Positions 24,257 to 33,803 of a DNA stretch of 60,375 nucleotides are shown in pieces (within the stretch, counting starts at the first letter, position 1; each line of letters opens with the position of its first letter). The position numbers were made by a program, and so were the translations under genes. The DNA lies in NCBI GenBank assembly GCA_937927675.1, contig CALBSG010000058.1:1-60375 (forward strand), read 5' to 3'. The notes under the pieces were generated by a model. That model ran no database searches. It saw nothing but the letters and a program-made list of their open reading frames with translations, and had not been told where the DNA came from. Source of the stretch: an uncultured Paracoccaceae bacterium (GTDB taxonomy: Bacteria > Pseudomonadota > Alphaproteobacteria > Rhodobacterales > Rhodobacteraceae).

Positions 24257-25018
24257 ATGTTCGAAATCGCCACCCACCTCGCGCTCCTCCTGATCCTTGC
24301 AGCCTTTGTCGCGGGGTTTGTCGATTCCATCGCGGGGGGCGGCGGGCTGATCGCCATGCCGATGCTGTTGATTGCCGGGGCCTCACCGCTGGAGGCGCTG
24401 GCCACCAACAAGCTGCAAGGCGCTTTTGGCGCTGGCACCGCAACCGTGGCCTATGCCCGCGCGGGCCATGTCCGCCTGCGCGAGCAATTGGGAATGGCAA
24501 TGGTGTCGGCCTGCGCCGCGGCCGGGGGCGCGCTGGTGGCCAAGGCGATGCCCGCTGACATCTTGCGCATCATCATGCCGGTGATCCTTGTCGCCGTCGC
24601 CGCCTTTTTCGCACTGAAGCCGGGGCTTTCAGATCTGGACCGGGTGCAGCGGATGGCCCCTGCCCTTTTCACCTTTACCGCCGTGCCATTGATCGCCGCC
24701 TATGACGGTTTCTTTGGGCCGGGAACGGGCAGCTTTTTCATGCTGGCCTTTGTCATGCTGGCAGGCCTTGGGATGCTCAGGGCGACGGCCCATACCAAGC
24801 TTTTGAACTTTGCGTCCAACATCGGCTCACTTTGCATCTTTATCCCCTCGGGCGCGATGTGGTGGGGGGTCGGTATCGGCATGGGTCTGGCGCAGATCGC
24901 CGGAGCAACCCTTGGGGCCAAAATGGCGATGCGGGTGGGGGCAAAGCTCATCAAGCCGTTGATCGTCACCGTCTCGGTCGCCATGGCGCTGCGTCTGATT
25001 TGGCAGGCGCTCGGCTGA
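24257..25018 (+). CDS. TSUP (TauE/SafE) family permease
   Basis: 253 aa, seven to eight transmembrane helices. Family pattern: GFVDSIAGGGGLIAMPML (about 18-35) and LEALATNKLQGAFG in the first half, with YDGFFGPGTGSFFMLAF and NFASNIGSL in the second half. TSUP proteins move sulfite, sulfoacetate or other organosulfur anions; the substrate is not determinable. AAAGG lies about 7 nt before the ATG. It is followed by a bidirectional terminator shared with gltB. Confidence 0.92.
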   Translation: MFEIATHLALLLILAAFVAGFVDSIAGGGGLIAMPMLLIAGASPLEALATNKLQGAFGAGTATVAYARAGHVRLREQLGMAMVSACAAAGGALVAKAMPADILRIIMPVILVAVAAFFALKPGLSDLDRVQRMAPALFTFTAVPLIAAYDGFFGPGTGSFFMLAFVMLAGLGMLRATAHTKLLNFASNIGSLCIFIPSGAMWWGVGIGMGLAQIAGATLGAKMAMRVGAKLIKPLIVTVSVAMALRLIWQALG

Positions 25019-25032
25019 TACCGCTGCAATGA

Positions 25033-25059
25033 AAAAGGCCCCCGCGTGGGGGGCCTTTT
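25033..25059. terminator. Bidirectional terminator between TSUP gene and gltB
   Basis: AAAAGGCCCCC (25033-25043) pairs with GGGGGCCTTTT (25049-25059) around a short loop. A and T tracts on both sides suit both convergent genes. Confidence 0.92.
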
Positions 25060-25062
25060 GTT

Positions 25063-28000
25063 TTACTCGGCAGGAACCTTCACCGGCTCGTCCGACAGGG
25101 GATGCGCCAGATGCGGCAGCATTTCCCGCGGGCAGACCTGCAGGAAGTTCGCCCGCTCGCTGTCCCAATTCGCCAGAATACGCTGCGCCAGACGGCTGCC
25201 CGTTTCCGCCGCATGGGCCTCGATCAGGGTTTTCAGCTGGGCTTCCCAATGGCCATGGCCAATGCCGCAGGTGACAAGGCTTTCGGGATTCACGAAATCC
25301 TCTGCCGAGCCTGCCGGATCGTAGATATAGGCCATGCCGCCCGTCATGCCCGCGCCAAAGTTCGCACCAATCCGGCCAAGGATCACCGCAACGCCGCCGG
25401 TCATGTATTCACACCCGTTCGACCCACAGCCCTCAACGACCACCGACGCGCCCGAGTTGCGCACGGCAAAGCGTTCGCCCGCACGGCCCGCGGCGTAAAG
25501 ATAGCCCGCGGTTGCACCGTAAAGCACGGTATTGCCGATGATGGTGTTGTCCGATGCCGTCAACGGCGAGGCCATTTGCGGCCGCACCGTGATGGTGCCA
25601 CCCGACAGGCCTTTGCCAACATAGTCATTGGCATCGCCCTGCACCTCAATCTTCAGGCCGCGCACCGCGAAAGCCCCCAAAGACTGGCCACAAGAGCCAC
25701 TGAGCTTCACCGTCAGGTGGTCGGGCTGAAGGCTGTTCTTCATGCCGAACTTCTTGACGATATGGCTTGATGCCCGCGTTCCGATGGTGCGCAGCGTGTT
25801 CCGCACTGCATAGGAAAGCTGCATCTTCTCACCGTCTTCAAAGAAGCGGTGGCCGTCTTTGATGATCTCGGCATCCAGCGTGTCCGGCACCGCATTGCGC
25901 GGCTTTGACCGATCATAGGTGATGCGGTGTGCGCCATCGACGGTGATCAGAAGCGGGTTCAGGTCAAGGTCATCGAGATGGGCCGAACCCCGGCTGACCT
26001 GCGTCAGCAAATCAGCCCGACCGATGATCTCATCCATCGACCGCGCGCCGATCGAGGCGAGGATTTCCCGCACTTCCTGCGCGTAGAAGGTGATGAGGTT
26101 CACCACCTTGTCGGCGCTGCCGGTGAACTTGTCGCGCAGCTTTTGGTCTTGGGTGCAAACCCCAACCGGACAGGTGTTCGACTGGCACTGACGCACCATG
26201 ATACAGCCCATGGCGATCAAGGCCGCCGTGCCGATACCGTATTCTTCGGCCCCAAGCATAGCCGCCATCACGATATCACGCCCGGTGCGCAGGCCGCCGT
26301 CGGTGCGCAGCGTCACCCGCTCGCGCAGGTTGTTCATCGACAGCACCTGATGTGCCTCGGTCAGGCCCATTTCCCACGGAAGACCGGCATATTTGATCGA
26401 CGTGGCCGGCGAGGCCCCGGTGCCGCCGTTATGGCCCGAGATCAAGATGATGTCGGCCTTGGCCTTGGCCACGCCTGCCGCAATCGTGCCAACGCCCGAT
26501 GCTGCCACCAGCTTCACCGTCACCTTGCAGCGCGGGTTGATCTGTTTCAGGTCATAGATCAGCTGCGCGAGGTCTTCGATCGAATAGATGTCGTGGTGCG
26601 GCGGGGGCGAGATCAGCGTCACGCCCTTGGTCGAGTGGCGCAGCCGCGCGATCAGTTCGGTCACCTTCATGCCCGGAAGCTGACCACCCTCGCCGGGTTT
26701 CGCGCCCTGGGCCACCTTGATTTCCAGCTCTTCGCAGGCGTTCAGGTATTCCGCCGTCACGCCAAACCGGCCCGACGCCACCTGCTTGATCTTGGCGCAG
26801 GGATTGTCGCCGTTCGGGAAGGGGTGCTGATGAACGGGGTCTTCACCGCCCTCGCCGCTATCCGACTTCGCGCCGATGCGGTTCATCGCGATGTTCAGCG
26901 TCATGTGCGCCTCTGGCGACAGCGCGCCCAAGGACATGCCCGGCGTGACAAAGCGCTTGCGGATCGAGGTGATGCTTTCCACCTCCTCAATCGGCACCGA
27001 TTTGCCAAGCGCCTTGATGTCCAGCAGATCACGGATATGGATCGGCGGGTTGGCCCGCATCGCCGCCGAATACTGTTTCCAGATGTCATACGACGCCCGG
27101 TCGCAGGCCGATTGCAGCATGTGCATGGTCTGGGCTTCCCAAGCGTGCTTTTCGCCCGACCGCCGCGCCTTGTAGATGCCGCCGATGGGCAGAACGTCGG
27201 AACCGCCGAGCCAACCCTTGGCGTGGATTTCCTCCAGCTTCTGCTCAATCCCGTGCAAACCAATGCCGGAAATGCGCGACTGCATACCGGGGAAATATTC
27301 CGCCACCATGGCACGGGACAGGCCCACCGCCTCGAAGTTCAACCCGCCGCGATAGGAGGAAATCACCGAAATCCCCATCTTCGACATGATCTTCAAAAGA
27401 CCTGCGTCGATGGCATCGCGGTAACGCCGCATCGCATCGGTCAGCGAGCCTTCCAAAAGGCCGCGGCCAATACGGTCAGAAATCGAATCTTCGGCCAGAT
27501 AGGCGTTCACCGTGGTCGCACCACAGCCGATCAGCACGGCAAAGTAATGCGCATCGATGCATTCCGCCGAACGGACGTTGATCGAACAGAAGGTGCGCAG
27601 ACCCTTGCGGGTCAGCCAAGAATGGACGGCGCTGGTCGCAAGGATCATCGGCATGCCGACGCGGCCCTCGCCCTGATGCTCATCCGTCAGCACCAATTGC
27701 CCGGCACCCGAACGCACCGCATCCTCGGCCTCGGCCCGGATGCGCTCCAGCGCTTGGCGCAGGTCGTCATGGCCGGGCGTCACCGGGAAGGTGCAGTCGA
27801 TAAAGGCAACCTGCGCGCCAAAGCGCTTCACCAGAACCTCATATTCGGCATTGCCGATGAAGGGGCTTTCCAGAACCAAGATCTCGGTCTGGCTGGAGTT
27901 TTCGTCCAAGACGTTCCGCAGGTTTCCGAAGCGGGTTTTCAAGCTCATCACCCGGCCTTCGCGAAGGCTGTCGATCGGCGGGTTGGTGACCTGGGAGAAG

Positions 28001-29601
28001 TTCTGCCGGAAGAAGTGGCTCAAGGGCCGGTAGATCGACGACAAAACGGCCGCAGGGGTATCATCGCCCATCGAGGCGACCATTTCCTTGCCGTCTTCGG
28101 CCATCGGCGTCAGAACCTGTTCCAGCTCCTCCACCGAATAGCCCGCCGCGATCTGGCGCTTGCGCAGGTCCGCTCCGGTAAACTGCGCCTTCTCCGGCAC
28201 ATCTTTGAGCAGCGCGTTGAGGTCCACAATCTTGCCGATCCAATCGCCATAGGGCTGGGCCGCAGCAAGTTTGTCCTTCAACTCGGTGTCATGATAAAGT
28301 TTGCCCTCGGCCATATCGACGGCGATCATCTGCCCCGGCCCCAAGGCGCCCTTTTCGCGGATCGTGGTTTCATCGACCGGAACCATCCCGGCCTCGGACC
28401 CCGCAATCAACAGGCCATCGCCGGTGATGACATAGCGCATCGGGCGCAGACCGTTGCGGTCAAGCCCACCGCAAACCCAACGACCATCGGTCATGGCAAG
28501 CGCGGCCGGGCCGTCCCACGGCTCGATCACCGAGTTGCAGTAGGAATACATGTCGGCCCAGGCCTTGGGCATGTTGGTGGTGGCCTTCGACCAGGCTTCC
28601 GGCACCAGCATAGTTTTCGCCATCGGGGCAGATCGGCCAGACCGCACCAGAACCTCGAACACCGAATCCAGCGCGCCCGAATCCGAGGTGCCGCCCGGAA
28701 TGATCGGCTTGATATCTTCAGCCATGTCGCCAAAGGCCGAGGAGGCCATGCGAATCTCATGGCTCTTCATCCAGTTGACGTTGCCCTTCAGCGTGTTGAT
28801 CTCGCCGTTATGGGCCAGCATGCGGAAGGGCTGCGCCAACCACCACTGCGGGAAGGTGTTGGTGGAATAACGCTGGTGATAGATCGCAAAGGCAGACTCG
28901 AACCGCTCGTCTTCCAGATCGGGGTAGAAGGTGCTGACCTGTTCGGCCAGCATCATGCCCTTGTAGATGATCGACCGGCAGGACAGCGAACACAGATACA
29001 TCCCTGCGATGCCAGCAGCGGTTGCCGCCTTTTCGATACGGCGGCGGATGATGTACAGTTCGCGCTCGAACTGCTCTTGGTCGATGTCCTTGTCGCAGCG
29101 GATCAGGATCTGTTCGATTTCCGGGCGCGTTGCATTGGCCTTTTCGCCCAGCACGCTGGTATCCACCGGCACATGGCGCCAGCCGTAAATGTAATGACCC
29201 ATGCGCAGAACTTCGGTTTCCACGATGGTCCGGCAGCGCTCTTGGGCACCAAAATCGGTGCGGGGCAGGAAGACCTGACCAACCGCAATCAACTTGTTCA
29301 GGTCCGGCTCATGGCCCGTGCGACGGACCTGATCGTAAAAGAACTTGACCGGAATCTGCACATGGATGCCTGCGCCGTCACCGGTCTTGCCATCGGCATC
29401 GACCGCGCCCCGGTGCCAGATCGCCCGCAGCGCGTTGATGCCGTTTTCCACGACCTTGCGCGTCGGTTTGCCCGAAACGGAAACCACCAGACCCACGCCG
29501 CAGGACGAATGTTCATCCTCGGTCTTGTAAAGCCCGTTGGCATCCAGCCATGCGCGCTTTTCTTCCTCGGCCTTTACCCAGGCTGCATCAAAGTTGGTCA
29601 T
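25063..29601 (-). CDS. gltB: Glutamate synthase [NADPH] large subunit
   Basis: 1512 aa, full length. A class II glutaminase domain begins at C34 (SSCGVGLV), so a 33-residue propeptide is expected to be removed to expose the catalytic Cys. The central FMN/synthase region contains HHDIYSIEDLAQLI, KLVAASGVGTIAAGVAKA and SGHNGGTGASP; the 3Fe-4S cysteines lie in CIMVRQCQSNTCPVG; the C-terminal GXGXG beta-helix domain ends the protein. With GltD it makes two glutamates from glutamine and 2-oxoglutarate. AAGGAGG precedes the ATG. The start overlaps the upstream secreted protein gene by 14 nt. Confidence 0.98.
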   Translation of the reverse strand: MTNFDAAWVKAEEEKRAWLDANGLYKTEDEHSSCGVGLVVSVSGKPTRKVVENGINALRAIWHRGAVDADGKTGDGAGIHVQIPVKFFYDQVRRTGHEPDLNKLIAVGQVFLPRTDFGAQERCRTIVETEVLRMGHYIYGWRHVPVDTSVLGEKANATRPEIEQILIRCDKDIDQEQFERELYIIRRRIEKAATAAGIAGMYLCSLSCRSIIYKGMMLAEQVSTFYPDLEDERFESAFAIYHQRYSTNTFPQWWLAQPFRMLAHNGEINTLKGNVNWMKSHEIRMASSAFGDMAEDIKPIIPGGTSDSGALDSVFEVLVRSGRSAPMAKTMLVPEAWSKATTNMPKAWADMYSYCNSVIEPWDGPAALAMTDGRWVCGGLDRNGLRPMRYVITGDGLLIAGSEAGMVPVDETTIREKGALGPGQMIAVDMAEGKLYHDTELKDKLAAAQPYGDWIGKIVDLNALLKDVPEKAQFTGADLRKRQIAAGYSVEELEQVLTPMAEDGKEMVASMGDDTPAAVLSSIYRPLSHFFRQNFSQVTNPPIDSLREGRVMSLKTRFGNLRNVLDENSSQTEILVLESPFIGNAEYEVLVKRFGAQVAFIDCTFPVTPGHDDLRQALERIRAEAEDAVRSGAGQLVLTDEHQGEGRVGMPMILATSAVHSWLTRKGLRTFCSINVRSAECIDAHYFAVLIGCGATTVNAYLAEDSISDRIGRGLLEGSLTDAMRRYRDAIDAGLLKIMSKMGISVISSYRGGLNFEAVGLSRAMVAEYFPGMQSRISGIGLHGIEQKLEEIHAKGWLGGSDVLPIGGIYKARRSGEKHAWEAQTMHMLQSACDRASYDIWKQYSAAMRANPPIHIRDLLDIKALGKSVPIEEVESITSIRKRFVTPGMSLGALSPEAHMTLNIAMNRIGAKSDSGEGGEDPVHQHPFPNGDNPCAKIKQVASGRFGVTAEYLNACEELEIKVAQGAKPGEGGQLPGMKVTELIARLRHSTKGVTLISPPPHHDIYSIEDLAQLIYDLKQINPRCKVTVKLVAASGVGTIAAGVAKAKADIILISGHNGGTGASPATSIKYAGLPWEMGLTEAHQVLSMNNLRERVTLRTDGGLRTGRDIVMAAMLGAEEYGIGTAALIAMGCIMVRQCQSNTCPVGVCTQDQKLRDKFTGSADKVVNLITFYAQEVREILASIGARSMDEIIGRADLLTQVSRGSAHLDDLDLNPLLITVDGAHRITYDRSKPRNAVPDTLDAEIIKDGHRFFEDGEKMQLSYAVRNTLRTIGTRASSHIVKKFGMKNSLQPDHLTVKLSGSCGQSLGAFAVRGLKIEVQGDANDYVGKGLSGGTITVRPQMASPLTASDNTIIGNTVLYGATAGYLYAAGRAGERFAVRNSGASVVVEGCGSNGCEYMTGGVAVILGRIGANFGAGMTGGMAYIYDPAGSAEDFVNPESLVTCGIGHGHWEAQLKTLIEAHAAETGSRLAQRILANWDSERANFLQVCPREMLPHLAHPLSDEPVKVPAE

Positions 29602-30301
29602 GGGTCAGGCCCTCCTTGGAGTTCTGCGACAGAATGGCGTCACAGTCGAAAATCGGTTGTGTGGATTCAAAGCCCTTGTCGCCGGGGCGGAAGAACTTGA
29701 CGGGATGGCCATCCATCGGCAGCCAATTGCCCGCGCCGTCGTCCCATTCCGAGGCACCGGAAAAGAACATCCGCCATTCACGGCTGATGTATTCATTCCC
29801 CCGTGCCCGGCGCAGAACCGTGCCGGCATCGTCGGTTTCGGTATATTCGAACTCAGTCTCGTCCAGCGTCACGCCATCAATGGTGACGGTTTTGCCCGTC
29901 AGCTTGTCATAGCCGCGCACCTTGGAGTGGTCGCCCGTGTCCTTGGACAGTTCGAACGCAAAGTCATCCCGTCCGGTTTCGGTCAGATTGGTAAAGCTGG
30001 CCGGGTCTTCGGGGTTTGCATCAAGCGTCTGGGTGGCGGTGGGGTTCAGCTCGATGCTTTCGACCCATTGGGTTTCGTTGTCGATCCGGCTCAGGAAGAA
30101 CGGGCCTTCCTGATCGAAATCGGCACGCCACTTGTCACCTGCGGGGTCAGCCTCGCAGGTGTAGTAATTCGCCACATAGCAGCCGCGCGATTGCACGGTC
30201 AGATAGGTGGTGCACCCCTCGGGCGCGGTAAAGCTACCGGCGAAGGACGGGGCGGCTGACAAAAGCAGCAGCGCCAGAGATTTCATCGCCGCGCGCGTCA
30301 T
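29588..30301 (-). CDS. Secreted protein of unknown function inside the GOGAT operon
   Basis: 237 aa. A signal peptide is clear (MKSLALLLLSAAPSFAG from the internal Met 6), so the mature protein is periplasmic or secreted. It has four cysteines (EGC, RGC, YTC, FDC), is acidic and Trp/Tyr-rich, and I recognise no domain. Its ATG at 30301 overlaps the gltD TGA (ATGA), and its 3' end overlaps gltB by 14 nt. Translation from Met 6 (30286) is also possible; no clear Shine-Dalgarno supports either. The placement between two cytoplasmic subunits of one enzyme is the notable point. Confidence 0.75.
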   Translation of the reverse strand: MTRAAMKSLALLLLSAAPSFAGSFTAPEGCTTYLTVQSRGCYVANYYTCEADPAGDKWRADFDQEGPFFLSRIDNETQWVESIELNPTATQTLDANPEDPASFTNLTETGRDDFAFELSKDTGDHSKVRGYDKLTGKTVTIDGVTLDETEFEYTETDDAGTVLRRARGNEYISREWRMFFSGASEWDDGAGNWLPMDGHPVKFFRPGDKGFESTQPIFDCDAILSQNSKEGLTHDQL

Positions 30302-31734
30302 TCGGCAGCCACAGCAGCAGGTTGTTCAAGGTAGGACAGAATGGCATCCGCCGCCTCACGGCCATCGCGGATCGCCCAGACCACAAGGCTTGCGCCGCGC
30401 ACGATGTCCCCTGCGGCAAAGACGCCTGGCAGGTTGGTGGCGTGGCTGCGGAAGTCGGCCTTGACGGTGCCCCAACGGGTGACACCCAGATCCGGCACCG
30501 ACCACGCTGCGGGCAGGTCTTCGGGTTCGAAGCCCAGCGCCTGCACCACCAGATCGGCGGGCTCGTTATAATCTGCGCCTTCGATCACTTCCGGCGACTG
30601 ACGGCCCGAGGCATCCGGCGCGCCAAGGCGCATCTTCTGCACCAAAACCCCGTCGACGGCGCCCGCACCGGAGAAGCCCTTGGGGGCCGAAAGCCAGACG
30701 AAATCGACGCCCTCTTCCTCGGCATTCTGCACTTCGCGCATCGAGCCGGGCATGTTTGCCTTGTCGCGGCGATACAGACATTTCACCGAAACCGCGCCCT
30801 GACGAATGGCCGTACGCACGCAATCCATCGCCGTATCGCCGCCGCCGATCACCACCACGCGCTTGCCCTTGGCATCCAGCGTGCCGTTGTCAAATTCGGC
30901 CACATCATCGCCAAAGGACTTGCGGTTAGAGGCGGTGAGGTAGTCGAGCGCTTTGACGATACCCGAAAGCTGCGCACCCGGCGCCTCAATCGCACGCACC
31001 TTGTAAACGCCGGTCGCAATCAGCACCGCATCATGCTGGCCACGGATCGCGTCGAATGAAATGTCCACGCCCACATTGCAGTTCATCACGAATTGCACGC
31101 CGGCCTTTTCCAACTGCTCAACGCGCTGCATCACCACCGGCTTTTCCAGTTTGAAACCGGGGATACCATAGGTCAGCAGCCCGCCAGCGCGGTCATAGCG
31201 GTCATAGACGGTGACCTGCACGCCCTTGCGGCGCAGCATATCGGCCGCCGCAAGACCACCCGGACCGGCACCAATGATGCCGACTGATTCCGAACGTTCG
31301 GCATGCGGTTTGATCGGCTGAACCCAGCCATTTTCCCATGCGGTATCGGTGATGTATTTTTCAACCGCACCGATCGTCACGGTGCCATGGCCCGATTGTT
31401 CGATGACGCAATTGCCTTCGCACAGACGATCCTGCGGGCAGATGCGACCGCAGATTTCGGGGAAGGTGTTGGTGGCTTGGCTGATCTCATAGGCCTCTTG
31501 CAAGCGCCCCTCGGCGGTCAGGCGCAGCCAGTCGGGAATGTTGTTGTGCAACGGGCAATGCGACTGGCAATAGGGTACACCGCATTGGCTGCAACGGCTG
31601 GCCTGCTCGGCGGCCTTCTCGGCGGCGAACTCGCGGTAAATCTCGTTGAAATCGGTCGCCCGGTTGGCCGCTTCGCGCTTGGTGGGCATCTCTTTGCCCA
31701 GTGTCACGAATTTAAGCATCTTCTGCGTGGCCAT
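30298..31734 (-). CDS. gltD: Glutamate synthase small subunit
   Basis: 478 aa. N-terminal iron-sulfur cysteines are C48, C51, C56, C60 and C95, C99, C105, C109. The FAD site is GIIGAGPGGLAAADML, and the NADPH site is VVVIGGGDTAMDC. It passes electrons from NADPH through FAD and 4Fe-4S clusters to the FMN of GltB. It is first in the gltD-X-gltB operon (minus strand) and faces a 162-nt upstream region with inverted repeats. GGGGGG lies before the ATG at a loose distance. Confidence 0.97.
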   Translation of the reverse strand: MATQKMLKFVTLGKEMPTKREAANRATDFNEIYREFAAEKAAEQASRCSQCGVPYCQSHCPLHNNIPDWLRLTAEGRLQEAYEISQATNTFPEICGRICPQDRLCEGNCVIEQSGHGTVTIGAVEKYITDTAWENGWVQPIKPHAERSESVGIIGAGPGGLAAADMLRRKGVQVTVYDRYDRAGGLLTYGIPGFKLEKPVVMQRVEQLEKAGVQFVMNCNVGVDISFDAIRGQHDAVLIATGVYKVRAIEAPGAQLSGIVKALDYLTASNRKSFGDDVAEFDNGTLDAKGKRVVVIGGGDTAMDCVRTAIRQGAVSVKCLYRRDKANMPGSMREVQNAEEEGVDFVWLSAPKGFSGAGAVDGVLVQKMRLGAPDASGRQSPEVIEGADYNEPADLVVQALGFEPEDLPAAWSVPDLGVTRWGTVKADFRSHATNLPGVFAAGDIVRGASLVVWAIRDGREAADAILSYLEQPAAVAAE

Positions 31735-31799
31735 GGCTGCGCGCCCCCCAAGGAGTGGTTGTCTGCCGCAGGGATACTTGGGGGGGCACGAGAATAAAA

Positions 31800-31892
31800 G
31801 TCAGTATGACTGACCTATTGCCGTATTTTTTGCGACACGAACGGGTCGGACAGGAGAAATGCGCAATTAATAGGTCAGTAATGATCACCTAT
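31800..31892. promoter_or_regulatory. Cluster of inverted repeats upstream of gltD
   Basis: Three overlapping symmetries fill the gltD upstream region. GTCAGT-ATG-ACTGAC (31800-31814) is a perfect inverted repeat. ATAGGT (31870-31875), 11 nt, ACCTAT (31887-31892) is another. ACTGACCTATT (31809-31819) recurs in perfect inverted form as AATAGGTCAGT (31869-31879), centres 60 bp apart. Two helically phased sites for one regulator with a loop between them would explain this. The regulator is unknown. Confidence 0.5.
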
Positions 31893-31896
31893 GCGC

Positions 31897-32697
31897 TCAA
31901 TAACCCAAGGAAAGAGCCACCAAAGCCAGCCCACCCAAGATGATTCGCCACCAACCAAACAGCGCGTAACCATGACGCCCGATATAGCCCAACAGCCATT
32001 TCACCACGATGACACCGGTGACAAAGGCCAGACCAAAGCCAATCCCGATCTGGCTGATGGCCGAGAAATCCAGCACATCGCGGTTCTTCAAAAGATCATA
32101 TCCGACCGCCGCGGCCATGGTCGGCATCGACAGGAAGAACGAAAATTCCGCCGCCGCGCGCTTTTCCACACCCAAGAACAGCGCCCCGACAATGGTGGCC
32201 CCGGATCGCGACACCCCAGGAACCATCGCCAGACATTGGCAGACCCCGATGACCAGCGCCTTGCGGAACGGCAGTTTGGTCGCGTCAAACTCTTGTGGCG
32301 GCGGGGCAAGGCGATCGACAAACAGCAGCATGACGCCGCCCAGAATCAGCATCAGCGCGATCAGGCGCGGCGTTTCAAACAGCACCGTCTTGATGAAATC
32401 ATGCGCCAAAACGCCGACCACCACCGCGGGGACAAAGGCCAGCGTCACCGAGGCGACAAACCGCGCCGAGGCCGGGTCACGATGCACAGTGGAAAACACC
32501 TGCCAGAGCTTGCCGAAATAAACCGTCAAAAGCGCCAGCACAGCACCCAGCTGGATCACGACCTCAAACGTCTTACCGGCACTTTCAAAGCCCAGAAAAT
32601 GCGATGAGAGCAGCAGATGGCCGGTGGAGGAGACCGGCAGAAATTCGGTCAGCCCCTCGATCAGGCCTAGAAGGGCCGCAGTCAACAGATCGCCCAA
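31897..32697 (-). CDS. uppP: Undecaprenyl-diphosphatase
   Basis: 266 aa, about seven to eight transmembrane helices. The two family motifs are EGLTEFLPVSSTGHLLL (about 14-30) and PGVSRSGATI (about 160). It dephosphorylates undecaprenyl pyrophosphate at the inner membrane, recycling the lipid carrier for peptidoglycan and polysaccharides. The only credible start is TTG at 32697, directly after the TAA of the preceding gene and in the same reading frame; the next in-frame Met lies far inside the protein. Confidence 0.95.
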   Translation of the reverse strand: MGDLLTAALLGLIEGLTEFLPVSSTGHLLLSSHFLGFESAGKTFEVVIQLGAVLALLTVYFGKLWQVFSTVHRDPASARFVASVTLAFVPAVVVGVLAHDFIKTVLFETPRLIALMLILGGVMLLFVDRLAPPPQEFDATKLPFRKALVIGVCQCLAMVPGVSRSGATIVGALFLGVEKRAAAEFSFFLSMPTMAAAVGYDLLKNRDVLDFSAISQIGIGFGLAFVTGVIVVKWLLGYIGRHGYALFGWWRIILGGLALVALSLGY

Positions 32698-33681
32698 TTA
32701 GGCTTTCCGCAGATTTTTGGCCGATTCCATGATGGCGGCATATTGGCCCGCAGGCCGGTAGCACCACAAATATTCCGGCAGGACCGACTCCATATCCGTC
32801 GGCTGGATGCCCAGATCGGCAAAGCCCTTGGCCCCCGCGGAAACCACGTTATCGGTCTTCAGGCTGTCCACCTGATCGCGGGTCAGGATTTTGTTTGGGA
32901 TCAGACCCAAAGTCACGGCAGAGCCGAAATCAAGCAGGCCACCCAGAATCTTGGCCGCAAAGAACGGCATATTCAGCACGAGACGACGCCGACGGATCAC
33001 GCCCAGCATCTTGGCCATCAGATCACGGAAGCTCGCAACCTCCGGCCCGCCCAGTTCATAGATGCCATGGGCTTGACCCAACACACCCTTGACCGCCGCT
33101 TGGGCCACATCATCGACATGCACCGGCTGGAACCGCGTACCAGCACCGACGACGGGCAGGATCGGCCCCATGCGCGACATCGCGGCAAAACGGTTAAAGA
33201 AGCCGTCTTCCGAACCGAAAATCACCGAAGGGCGAAGAATCATGGCCGATGGGAACGCCGCCAAAACAGCTGCTTCGCCCATTCCCTTCGATTGGGCGTA
33301 GAGGCTGCCACCGTCAGAATTGGCGCCGATGGCCGAAATATGCACCAGTGTTTGAACGCCGGATTCCGCGGCGATGCGGGCGATACGGCCGGGGGCCTCG
33401 GCCTGAACGGCGGCGAAGTTGTTCTTGCCCCCGCGATCAAAGGTACCCACGCAGTTCACCACCGCATCGGCACCGGCCATGGCCGCACGCACGGACGCAT
33501 CATTGCGAACGTTGCACAGAACCGGCTCAACCTGCCCAACCACGCCGTAAGGTTTGACATGCAGTGCTTCGTTCGGGCGGCGCACAGCCACCCGCACCCG
33601 CCAGCCCGCTTGCGCCATGCGCCGGGCAATGTAGCGCCCGACAAAACCCGAACCGCCATAGATCGTGACAAGCTTGCTCAT
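32698..33681 (-). CDS. NDUFA9-like NAD(P)-binding protein (atypical SDR)
   Basis: 327 aa. The N-terminal motif TIYGGSGFVGRYIA is the SDR nucleotide-binding site; HISAIGANSDGGSLYAQSK holds the degenerate YxxxK, and HVDDVAQAAVKG follows. It matches the complex I NDUFA9 accessory-subunit family found in alphaproteobacteria. It may bind NADPH and stabilise complex I or act as an assembly factor; this cannot be decided here. The start is MSKLVTIYG at 33681 with AAGGGG upstream. uppP begins at the very next codon after its stop. Confidence 0.88.
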   Translation of the reverse strand: MSKLVTIYGGSGFVGRYIARRMAQAGWRVRVAVRRPNEALHVKPYGVVGQVEPVLCNVRNDASVRAAMAGADAVVNCVGTFDRGGKNNFAAVQAEAPGRIARIAAESGVQTLVHISAIGANSDGGSLYAQSKGMGEAAVLAAFPSAMILRPSVIFGSEDGFFNRFAAMSRMGPILPVVGAGTRFQPVHVDDVAQAAVKGVLGQAHGIYELGGPEVASFRDLMAKMLGVIRRRRLVLNMPFFAAKILGGLLDFGSAVTLGLIPNKILTRDQVDSLKTDNVVSAGAKGFADLGIQPTDMESVLPEYLWCYRPAGQYAAIMESAKNLRKA

Positions 33682-33803
33682 GGCCAAACCCCTTGCTGGC
33701 ACTGGAAGTCTGGCCCTGAATAGCTTTGCCGTCCGCCACGGGCAAGGCCAAAGGCCATTTTCACGTCGCGACGAAAAAACCGCAGAACTATTTGAAAAGC
33801 CCG

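Noticed and set aside
25927..29700. 1257-codon open frame on the plus strand opposite gltB
   Set aside because: It mirrors gltB codon positions, is His/Arg-rich and has no recognisable domain. Long antisense frames arise from strong third-position GC bias.
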